NCBI GenBank assembly: GCA_050015675.1
Contig: JBEKAY010000002.1
Location: 164,572 to 228,571 of the forward strand
Direction: 5' to 3'
From: Fen-1298 sp050015675
GTDB taxonomy: Bacteria > Bacteroidota > Ignavibacteria > UBA10030
Length of the DNA: 64,000 nucleotides
The notes under the pieces were generated by a model. The model was not told where the DNA came from and did not search any database. It saw only the letters and a list, made by a program, of their open reading frames with translations. Every line of letters begins with the position of its first letter. The first letter of the stretch is position 1. Made by a program: the position numbers and the translations under genes. Shown in pieces: positions 17,780 to 25,458 of the stretch.

Positions 17780-18934
17780 TTACAATAAAGTTCGGACATA
17801 CTCCCGTGTATTATGATCACTTTGAAATGTGTGTTCAAGATCGGGCGAAACGTGGTTTGTTTGTTTGGCAAGCGCCTGTTCAATTAATTCTGGAATTCGG
17901 CAAAATTTAATTTTCTTTTCTAAAAAAGCCTGCACTGCCACTTCATTAGCGGCATTCATAATGGCGGGAGCGGTTCCGCCCAACGCCATTGCGTCGTATG
18001 CCAATTGCAGGCAGCGAAATTTATTGCGGTCAGGAGCAAAGAATGTCATTGATTGCAACTTTGGAAAATCTACGCGGCTGCCGCTCATAGGATGTCGTTC
18101 CGGATATGTCAATGCATATTGAATCGGAAGCTTCATGTCCGGTAAGCCGAGCTGCGCTTTTATAGAACCATCTACAAACTCTACCATCGAATGAATAATA
18201 GATTGCGGATGAATCACAACATCAATACGTTCTGTCGGTAAGCCAAATAGCCAGCGCGCTTCAATCACCTCCAACCCCTTGTTCATCAACGTGGCGGAGT
18301 CGATTGTTATCTTATTTCCCATTTTCCAATTAGGATGATTCAATGCTTGTTCAACCGTTATGGATGCGAATGCATCTCGAGGCGTATTGAGAAATGGTCC
18401 GCCGGATGCCGTCAGGATAATCCTTCTTGCGCTGTTCCGATCTTCGCCGATGAGGCATTGCAGAATAGCGCTATGCTCACTATCGATCGGAACTAAATGA
18501 ACGCCGTATTCACTTACTAATGAAGTAACAAGTTCTCCGGCAACGACAAGTGTTTCTTTGTTCGCAAGTGCAATGTGTTTTTGATGTTTGATTGCCTCGA
18601 TGGTCGGTTTCAATCCGGCAAACCCGACAATTGAATTGATAACGAGATCGACATCATCCCGGCGGACAACTTCCAGCAATCCTTCGCGGCCGGATAGCAC
18701 TTCCACCAAATCGCCGACTATTGACTGCAATGCTGCAGCTTTACTTTCGTCTAACACGACAACACCGCGCGGGTGAAAATGCGTAATCTGGTTTTGCAGC
18801 AGCTCGATGTTGGTGTTGGTTGTAAGATAGGTAACACAGAATCTGTCTGCAAGATTGTGAATAACCGAAAGGCAGTTCCGGCCAATAGAGCCGGTCGAAC
18901 CAAGGATAGCAATATGCTTCGGATTCTGACTCAT
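17780..18934 (-). CDS. dxr: 1-deoxy-D-xylulose 5-phosphate reductoisomerase
   Basis: A 384-residue enzyme of the non-mevalonate isoprenoid pathway that converts 1-deoxyxylulose 5-phosphate to 2-C-methylerythritol 4-phosphate with NADPH. Motifs visible are the NADPH-binding ILGSTGSIG, ALANKETLVVAGELV, the metal/substrate segments IDSEHSAILQ and TASGGPF, and HPNWKMGNKITIDSATLMNKGLEVIEA, seen here in parts. Length is normal. It leads the minus-strand run dxr-rseP and is divergent from the TPR gene at 19056, so a promoter region lies between 18935 and 19055. Confidence 0.96.
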   Translation of the reverse strand: MSQNPKHIAILGSTGSIGRNCLSVIHNLADRFCVTYLTTNTNIELLQNQITHFHPRGVVVLDESKAAALQSIVGDLVEVLSGREGLLEVVRRDDVDLVINSIVGFAGLKPTIEAIKHQKHIALANKETLVVAGELVTSLVSEYGVHLVPIDSEHSAILQCLIGEDRNSARRIILTASGGPFLNTPRDAFASITVEQALNHPNWKMGNKITIDSATLMNKGLEVIEARWLFGLPTERIDVVIHPQSIIHSMVEFVDGSIKAQLGLPDMKLPIQYALTYPERHPMSGSRVDFPKLQSMTFFAPDRNKFRCLQLAYDAMALGGTAPAIMNAANEVAVQAFLEKKIKFCRIPELIEQALAKQTNHVSPDLEHTFQSDHNTREYVRTLL

Positions 18935-19053
18935 GGTGTAATTTTAAGGTAATCAAATTCGCATGGCATGTCAAGGAATGCGATTTCTACAATCCATCAT
19001 CGCAAATCGGAATTGCTTTTTGTATATTGAAAAAGAGCCAATTCAAAATCATT

Positions 19054-19139
19054 AAATGAAAAATGAAAAAATGATAAGAGTGTTTGTACACAGTGCGCTG
19101 TTGTTCATTTTAAATTTTGCATTTTGCACTTTTTCATTT
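19054..19139. repeat. Imperfect inverted repeat overlapping the start and signal peptide of the TPR gene
   Basis: The left arm at 19054-19073 (AAATGAAAAATGAAAAAATG) and the right arm at 19120-19139, whose reverse complement is AAATGAAAAAGTGCAAAATG, pair with few mismatches. The left arm contains the ATG at 19056, and the right arm encodes the hydrophobic run of the signal peptide. The composition resembles AT-rich dispersed intergenic repeats common in FCB genomes. Confidence 0.5.
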
Positions 19140-20906
19140 GCACAAGACACCGATAAACTAGCGAAGCTTCGTCTCGCACAGGGATTTGAAGAAGCCGGCG
19201 AATGGGAACGCGCAGTAGCTCTTTATGAAGACCTCAACACATTAGAGCCGAATAATTTTTTATTCCTCGATGGACTCCAGCGTAGTTACACACAAATTAA
19301 AGAGTATGGCAAAGCCATCAATGTTGTTCGCCGATGGCTGATTGTCCAACCGGGAGATATGAACAAGGTGACAACGCTTGGCGGACTCTATTATGATTCT
19401 GGTAACGAGACGGCTGCCGACTCGGTATGGAAATCAGTCATTGCCATCGATTCGAACAATGCCCAACTGTATCGTGTTGTCGCCAACGAAATGCTGCAGC
19501 ATCGCATGTACGATCAGTGTATCCGCACGTATCTTGATGGACGTTCGATGAGTAAGAGCGAGGCGATGTTTGCAGATGAATTAGGAAATCTTTACACGGC
19601 ACTTCAGCAGTACACATCTGCATCAAAAGAATATCTGCGCTTGATCAAGACAACACCGGAGCAACTGCCTCTTGTTCAATCGCGTCTCAATGCATTTACT
19701 GCAAAACCGGAAGGCATCAGCGCCGCATCTGAGACGGTTAAGGATGAATTGAAAAACTTGCCAGACAATATCGCATTGCATCGATTGTATGCTTGGTTAT
19801 TATCAGAGGAACGGCGCTACGATGCAGCGTTGGAGCAATATCGCATTATAGATCGTCTCTCTCACGCGGACGGGAATGAACTCTTCAACTTTGCCCAACG
19901 GCTTCATCAGGAACGTGCATATAAAACTGCGTCGGAAGCATTCAAAGAAATTATTGACGAACACAAAAGTTCTCTGCTTCTGCCATATGCGCGTTTCGGA
20001 TATGCTCGAGCACTTGAAGAACTGGTTACTCTGTCAGATACAACGGCATCATTATCAGAACCACAACCGACATACAATAGCGCGATTCAATTGTACGAAT
20101 CGATTGCCGCCGAACATGCGAATCCCGATCTCGCCGCTCAATCATTGTATCGCATTGGCGTTATAAAATTTGACAAACTCTTCGACCTCAATGGCGCTCT
20201 TGATGCATTCAACCGATTGAAAGATGTACAGTCAACATCAAATATTTCCAATGATGCTGTGTTAAAAACAGGTGATATACAAATTGCGCGAAACGATCTT
20301 GCCGGGGCACGAAAAGAATACGATCGATTTAGCAAGATTTCGCTAGTGGTATATCAAGATCAAGCGGCATTCAAATTAGCGGAACTGGATTACTTCGAAG
20401 CGAAGTTCGACTCAGCGCTATCAATTCTGAAGCGATTCAATACAAATCTCAATACGGACTTAGCGAACGACGCATTGCAGCTGCAGTACTTTATTCAGGA
20501 AAACAACTCTTCTGCTCCAGAAGCATTGACGGAATTTGCCAAAGCCGATTTGTCGATGCGCCAGCGTAAATACTCGGAATCACTTGTGCAGTTTCAAGAT
20601 ATTGTCGAACATTATTCAACAGCATTATTAGTGGATGACGCGATGATGAAGATTGGTGAACTGTATCTTTTATTGAAACGTCCGAATGAAGCAATGAGGG
20701 CATTCTCCTTTATTGCCGACTCGATTCAATTAAGCATTCTCAAAGACCGGGCACAGTTTAGAATCGCAGAAATTTGCCAGACGGTTTTGAATAACAAATC
20801 ACAAGCAATTGACGCGTACGAAAAACTGCTATCACAATTTCCGAATTCTCTTTATGCGGAAGAATCCCGGAAGAGAATACGGTTGTTGAGGGGAGATAAT
20901 CTGTAA
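19056..20906 (+). CDS. Periplasmic tetratricopeptide-repeat protein
   Basis: A 616-residue protein with a signal peptide (about 1-30, ending TFSFAQ) followed almost entirely by TPR-type helix pairs, for example LAQGFEEAGEWERAVALYEDL, FNFAQRLHQERAYKTASEAF, and near the C-terminus IAEICQTVLNNKSQAIDAYEKLL. The C-terminal repeats resemble YbgF/BamD-like periplasmic TPRs (SLYAEESRKRI). It is probably a scaffold in the periplasm; the partner is unknown. There is no clear SD at either ATG (19056 or 19071). The hydrophobic core of the signal peptide is encoded by one arm of an inverted repeat. The gene stands alone, divergent from dxr and convergent with the gene at 21095. Confidence 0.8.
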   Translation: MKNEKMIRVFVHSALLFILNFAFCTFSFAQDTDKLAKLRLAQGFEEAGEWERAVALYEDLNTLEPNNFLFLDGLQRSYTQIKEYGKAINVVRRWLIVQPGDMNKVTTLGGLYYDSGNETAADSVWKSVIAIDSNNAQLYRVVANEMLQHRMYDQCIRTYLDGRSMSKSEAMFADELGNLYTALQQYTSASKEYLRLIKTTPEQLPLVQSRLNAFTAKPEGISAASETVKDELKNLPDNIALHRLYAWLLSEERRYDAALEQYRIIDRLSHADGNELFNFAQRLHQERAYKTASEAFKEIIDEHKSSLLLPYARFGYARALEELVTLSDTTASLSEPQPTYNSAIQLYESIAAEHANPDLAAQSLYRIGVIKFDKLFDLNGALDAFNRLKDVQSTSNISNDAVLKTGDIQIARNDLAGARKEYDRFSKISLVVYQDQAAFKLAELDYFEAKFDSALSILKRFNTNLNTDLANDALQLQYFIQENNSSAPEALTEFAKADLSMRQRKYSESLVQFQDIVEHYSTALLVDDAMMKIGELYLLLKRPNEAMRAFSFIADSIQLSILKDRAQFRIAEICQTVLNNKSQAIDAYEKLLSQFPNSLYAEESRKRIRLLRGDNL

Positions 20907-21001
20907 CATGGGAATTGTCAATCTGAGCCCGTCGAAGACTGAGCTTGCCTGCCTTGATGTTGTATTCAGGGGTTCAGCATCCATTTTGTAACCCACTCTG
21001 C

Positions 21002-21026
21002 TGTGCCGGAGTTGAACTCCGGCACA
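21002..21026. repeat. Perfect hairpin in the convergent intergenic gap
   Basis: TGTGCCGGAGT and ACTCCGGCACA flank a three-base loop, an 11-base perfect stem. No T-tract follows on either strand, so it is more likely a dispersed palindrome than an intrinsic terminator, though it lies between two converging genes. The preceding CTGAGCCCGTCGAAGACTGAG resembles a widespread intergenic palindrome seen in other FCB genomes (from memory). Confidence 0.5.
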
Positions 21027-21094
21027 AGAGGAGACGTCAGATTTTATTATGGCTAATTTGCGATACATTTTTATGCGTGTTAGTTGCAGTTGCC

Positions 21095-22204
21095 CTATTT
21101 AATTAGAATAAGTTTTTTTGTTGATGTATTCAATCCTGCTTGTAGACGATAAAAATATACACCGCTTGCAAAACCGGATGCATTCCATTCTGTTGAATAA
21201 ACACCTGCACTCATCTCTTTCAATATTAATTGTGTTACCTTCTCGCCTATAGTATTGTAAATAGCTAAAGATACATGTGCTTCATGAGGAATGGAGAATT
21301 TTATTGTCGTACTAGGATTAAATGGGTTCGGATAATTTGATGATAAGTAAAAAGATTTTATTAATACAGGATCAATATGAACCCCGGTAAGAAGAGGTGT
21401 ATACCAAACAGTAGCGCTATCATTGATTGTGGTATTACGCGGACTTTTAGCTTCTAATTTCAACTTGTTACCTGCTAGGAATGTAACAGAACCAAGTTGA
21501 GTTGCATCAATATGAACATTATTTGACATACCAGTCGACCACTGAATCACGTTATCTCGGGCATCCGAGTCATTATCACCAATATTGATCGCCATACCGA
21601 ATACTGAATTAACTTCCCTTGGAATCATAAAACGATTGTCTGTCGGTACATTGATGTAAGCGAACGGAATTCGGAATTCGAGCGCGTATCCATCGCTGGT
21701 CAACCTACGAGCATAGTCATTTGCCGTTACTACCCACGTGTTGCCTGCGGCATCCTTCAAATTACCAGAAACATTCAAGTCATCCACACCATTTGTATCT
21801 TCGGCATTATCTTTACCTTTGGCTGTTAGGCGGCTATTCGCTGTACCTGTACCCGTTCCATTATTCGGATCGGGGTCGAATTTTAATTCGAGACAATCAT
21901 TCAGGTACCTGGTAGGATTGGTTGCCCTTACAATATCATCTTTAACTTCCGCATAACAGTAAATATAATTCGTATCGTACGAAAACCAAACCTTTGCAGA
22001 ACAGTCTTTGTCATCAGTCGGACCGGTACCAAGATCTCGACAATAAGCCCGAGCAGGAATATAAACATAACCGTCGGCCGGTCCGGTCAATGTTTCATAA
22101 AAAGCATCCTTTTGCGCATCAATAGTGATGGAGAATACTTGAGCATTTGCAACGAATGAAAACATAATAATGATTACTACTGGAAACAAGAAATTTTTTT
22201 TCAT
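21095..22204 (-). CDS. CBM9-like secreted protein with type IX secretion sorting domain
   Basis: A 369-residue exported protein with a signal peptide (1-21, ending ANAQ). Residues about 25-245 match the carbohydrate-binding module family 9 fold, with VWFSYDTNYIYCYAEVKD, a CLELKFDPDPNNGT acidic strand and LEFRIPFAYI. After a linker, residues about 285-369 are a type IX secretion system type A C-terminal sorting domain (YPNPFNPSTTIKFSIP, then YNTIGEKV and GVYFYRLQAG), which targets the protein across the outer membrane and to the cell surface. No catalytic domain is present, so it may bind polysaccharide or simply display the module. This is the clearest lineage marker in the window. The gene is monocistronic. 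Confidence 0.85.
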   Translation of the reverse strand: MKKNFLFPVVIIIMFSFVANAQVFSITIDAQKDAFYETLTGPADGYVYIPARAYCRDLGTGPTDDKDCSAKVWFSYDTNYIYCYAEVKDDIVRATNPTRYLNDCLELKFDPDPNNGTGTGTANSRLTAKGKDNAEDTNGVDDLNVSGNLKDAAGNTWVVTANDYARRLTSDGYALEFRIPFAYINVPTDNRFMIPREVNSVFGMAINIGDNDSDARDNVIQWSTGMSNNVHIDATQLGSVTFLAGNKLKLEAKSPRNTTINDSATVWYTPLLTGVHIDPVLIKSFYLSSNYPNPFNPSTTIKFSIPHEAHVSLAIYNTIGEKVTQLILKEMSAGVYSTEWNASGFASGVYFYRLQAGLNTSTKKLILIK

Positions 22205-22839
22205 AACCTTTCTCCTTTTATTGGTTAATAGAAACTACACAGCGTGATTTAGTATAAGAAAATAATTTCAAGAAATATAGAGTTCATTTGCATTGATACC
22301 CATACTTTCAAATGCACCGGCGTAAATTTTACCGTCATTAGAAGGAATAATGTGTTTCACAGACAGAGAGTCATAAAACCCAAAACGACCTCTACGCCAT
22401 ATTAACTCCTTTATGAATTAAAAGAGCTATTGCAACTAACTTCTATAACAACAGCCGGAGACTTATAAATATCACACACATTCGTCCGTGTCAACTTATA
22501 ATGTTCAGCTTATTGCATTTTTGCTTCTTTTTTTCTCAAAGACGCATTCCTAACACCATATCACTCATTCCCTGAGCCAAACAATTCTTTCCCAAGTCCA
22601 TACTTAACTGCTCTGAGGGATTTAGTTCTCGAAGAAAAAACAGCTCTAGAGTTGAACTCCATTGCAGCAATAAAAAAAAATACGTGTCGTTTGGCACAGC
22701 CAGTTTCTTATTTCATATATCTCCCCACTTATCCCAAGATGAAGACAATTTCACATCCCTCCTACTGACAAAGCCGAAAGAATTCCGTACTATTACAGCA
22801 CATCAATCGAAGATACCACTGGCTTAAAAAAATACAACA
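22205..22839. other. Intergenic region of 635 bases upstream of the BamA-like gene
   Basis: This AT-rich gap between divergent genes must contain promoters for both, which I cannot place. It holds one coding-like remnant on the minus strand (22268-22417) and a plus-strand open stretch from about 22500 to 22765 that has no start codon. A run of ten A occurs near 22671. Confidence 0.45.
22268..22417 (-). pseudogene. Possible C-terminal remnant of a secreted propeller-type protein
   Basis: On the minus strand a 49-codon stretch open from an in-frame stop at 22418 ends in TGA at 22268. It translates to a coherent sequence containing FGFYDSLSV, IIPSNDGKIYAGAFES and ends NELYIS. The SNDGKIYAG portion resembles beta-propeller/BNR-type repeats in large secreted FCB proteins. 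It has no start codon and no upstream body, so I read it as a decayed gene end. The evidence is the protein-like composition only. Confidence 0.25.
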
Positions 22840-25401
22840 ATGCCTGGATTGAAATTCGCTCTTCTCATTCTCACTTTTCTTGTTTTCCAAAGTGCAAATG
22901 CGCAACCAAGCATCTCTCGTTCACAAATCGACAGCGTGACGATAGCCACCAATCCAAAACTTCAAGCAAGCGGACTCCATCGGTTTTTATTTGGCTCGCT
23001 TTGGCGCGATGTTTGGGCAACTCCGGTGAAAGCAAAAATTCTGAATTTGGATTCCTCTGCCGACAATCTCTTATTCGATACGATGCTCGTACGAACACAC
23101 CAGGGGATCGTTACTCGCTCACTCCTTTTCAAAGACAAGAATGGAAACGCGTATACGTTCACGCCGATCAATCAGGATTCCGCTTCTTCGCTTCCCCCAG
23201 AGTTATCAGTTTTGCTGCCGCGAGATATCGTCGATGACCAAATAGGTACATTGAATCCGTTTGCCTCACTCGTCGTTGCTCCAATTCTACAAACAGCAGG
23301 TTTAGCTTTTCGGGAAGCACGGCTTATCTCTCTTCCAGACGATAATCGTATTCATGAGTGTCACCTGCAGGCCGAAGGAAGGCTTGGAATTCTTGAAGGG
23401 CCATGGCGCTTTCAATTCACAAACATCAAACCTCTTCAGAGCGACTTGTTTGAAACATCGTCGATGCTGAAGTTGCTAGAAAATAATCTTCATCACAGAG
23501 TTGATGAATTGCAATATCTAAAAGCTCGACTTATCGACATTCTCTTTGGTGATTGGGATCGTTCGGCGGATCAATGGCAATGGCTCAAAATACAAACACC
23601 AGCAAACATCATCTGGGAACCCGTGCCACTTATACATCGACAAGCATTTGTTCGGTTAAACGGTTTGCTTCCTGCTATCGCCGACCTCGCGCTTCCACAG
23701 TTAGAAAATTGCGGCGAGAGCATTTCCAGTGTCGAAAACACCACGCTGACAGGGCGTAATCTAGACCGCAGACTCTTAGTATCGTATCCGAAACAAACGT
23801 GGGACTCGCTGGCAAGCTGGATTCAGATTCAGATATCCGATTCCGTTATTATGCAGGCGATATCAAATTTACCTAACCCTATCTTAGAGAAGGAAGCAAA
23901 ATCAATTCTACAGCTTCTTCAAGCGCGGCGTGCACAATTGCCGAAAGCAGCAAATGAATTCTACAAGTTGTCATCAGCTTATGTGGAAATTCGCGGCAGC
24001 AATAAAGCAGAGCGTGCAGAAATTCGCAGGATTGGAAGGCATATGGTTTCTGTTGCAATGTATGATTGTATCGATACATCACACACACCTATCTACCAAC
24101 GATTGTTCCATGACGATTTCACAAAAGAGATACGTCTGCTGCTCCTTGATGGTGATGACATAGCGATTGTCGAAGGAGAAGAAAACAGTACTATTAAGAT
24201 CATTGTCGATGGCGGTAAAGGGAAGAATGAACTTGTAGATAGTAGCAGAAGCAGAAGTATATTCTCTTCCTCGAATCTTTTTTCTTTTACCGGCACAGTT
24301 TTTTATGACAACAATTTGGCGTCCCGCATCAAAACAAGCAGCGACATTCAGGCGGTCCGCGATTGGGGCAGCGAGTGGTCGTTTAGTCCATGGTTGGATA
24401 TTAATCCTGATGACGGACTGTTCATCGGTGGCGGACCTGTCTATATGCAGTATGGGTATCGTATGGAACCATACACTGAACAAATTGGTGTGCGTGCCGG
24501 ACTTGCAACGAAAACCGGACGCTACCGGTTAGATGCAACTGGAGAATTCCGGGATTGGTTTCGCGGCATTAGTACATTTCTTCAATTCCATGCTTCACAG
24601 CTTGATCTATCAAACTTTTTCGGACTGGGCAATGAAACGACGTACAGCCCATCGCTCGATAAATCTGGATTTTATAAGGTTGATCAACGGCAGATTTTTT
24701 TTCGTACTACAATCGATCTCAAAATTTCTACCAATACATCTGCAGAAATTGGAAGCATCATCAAGCTTATCGATAACGACCCAAAACCGGGCACACTCCT
24801 CGATACATTACAACTTTCTTACTATAACAAAAGTCTGACATTTTTAAATCTTGCTGCCCGTATTCAGGCAGACAGCCGTGACGCAGAAAATTTGCCGACA
24901 CGAGGATTATATTTGAACGCAGAGATTTCCTGTCTTCCAAAGATGTTTGATAACGCCAGCATATTCTACAAACTCCGGTGTGAAGCTCGATCCTACTTTA
25001 CACCCGTTACCATTCAAACGATGACAATTGCTATAAGAGCAGTCGGAGAAAAAATATGGGGGAACCATCCATTCTTTGAATCGGCTTTTCTTGGCGGCAA
25101 CGAATCGCTGCGCGGATTCGAACGTCAACGTTTTGCAGGCGATGCTTCGTTGTTGGGCGGCGTGGAGCTACGCGCACGCGTAACACAGATTCCATTTCTT
25201 GTTCCACTCTGGGTTGGAATTTCTGGATTTGCTGAAACAGGCCGTGTCTTCATTAATGGTGAACAATCTAACCGCTGGCACAACGCAATCGGCGGCGGTA
25301 TGTGGTTCTCAATCATAAAACCGGAATATTTAGTCAGCTTTAGTCTTGCCAGTTCGAAGGATGAAGTTGCGTTTTATACAACACTGGGATTTATGTTTTG
25401 A
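22840..25401 (+). CDS. BamA/TamA-family outer-membrane protein with large N-terminal extension
   Basis: An 853-residue protein with a signal peptide (1-22, ending ANAQ). The C-terminal half (about 470-853) is an Omp85-type 16-strand barrel: it has GGNESLRGFERQRF with the loop-6 R-G-F motif at 758-760 and ends in LGFMF. The N-terminal half (about 25-450) shows no clear POTRA repeats. It includes LIDILFGDWDRSADQWQW (Asp238, Asp240, Asp244) and LLLDGDDIAIVEGE, which recalls Bacteroidota proteins with a GDWDRHEDQW motif reminiscent of HipA/FAM20-type kinase folds, but with His replaced by Ser242 here. The function is unknown; protein or lipid insertion or export is the family expectation. It precedes glnD by 57 bases on the same strand. 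Confidence 0.75.
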   Translation: MPGLKFALLILTFLVFQSANAQPSISRSQIDSVTIATNPKLQASGLHRFLFGSLWRDVWATPVKAKILNLDSSADNLLFDTMLVRTHQGIVTRSLLFKDKNGNAYTFTPINQDSASSLPPELSVLLPRDIVDDQIGTLNPFASLVVAPILQTAGLAFREARLISLPDDNRIHECHLQAEGRLGILEGPWRFQFTNIKPLQSDLFETSSMLKLLENNLHHRVDELQYLKARLIDILFGDWDRSADQWQWLKIQTPANIIWEPVPLIHRQAFVRLNGLLPAIADLALPQLENCGESISSVENTTLTGRNLDRRLLVSYPKQTWDSLASWIQIQISDSVIMQAISNLPNPILEKEAKSILQLLQARRAQLPKAANEFYKLSSAYVEIRGSNKAERAEIRRIGRHMVSVAMYDCIDTSHTPIYQRLFHDDFTKEIRLLLLDGDDIAIVEGEENSTIKIIVDGGKGKNELVDSSRSRSIFSSSNLFSFTGTVFYDNNLASRIKTSSDIQAVRDWGSEWSFSPWLDINPDDGLFIGGGPVYMQYGYRMEPYTEQIGVRAGLATKTGRYRLDATGEFRDWFRGISTFLQFHASQLDLSNFFGLGNETTYSPSLDKSGFYKVDQRQIFFRTTIDLKISTNTSAEIGSIIKLIDNDPKPGTLLDTLQLSYYNKSLTFLNLAARIQADSRDAENLPTRGLYLNAEISCLPKMFDNASIFYKLRCEARSYFTPVTIQTMTIAIRAVGEKIWGNHPFFESAFLGGNESLRGFERQRFAGDASLLGGVELRARVTQIPFLVPLWVGISGFAETGRVFINGEQSNRWHNAIGGGMWFSIIKPEYLVSFSLASSKDEVAFYTTLGFMF

Positions 25402-25458
25402 AATTTGAGAACCCCTTAGTATTTCGCACTGAACATCAAAAATGATTATATTAACGAT

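Noticed and set aside
22500..22765. Plus-strand open stretch of about 85 codons before the BamA-like gene
   Set aside because: It has no plausible start codon or SD, ends well before 22840 and shows no recognisable protein motif.
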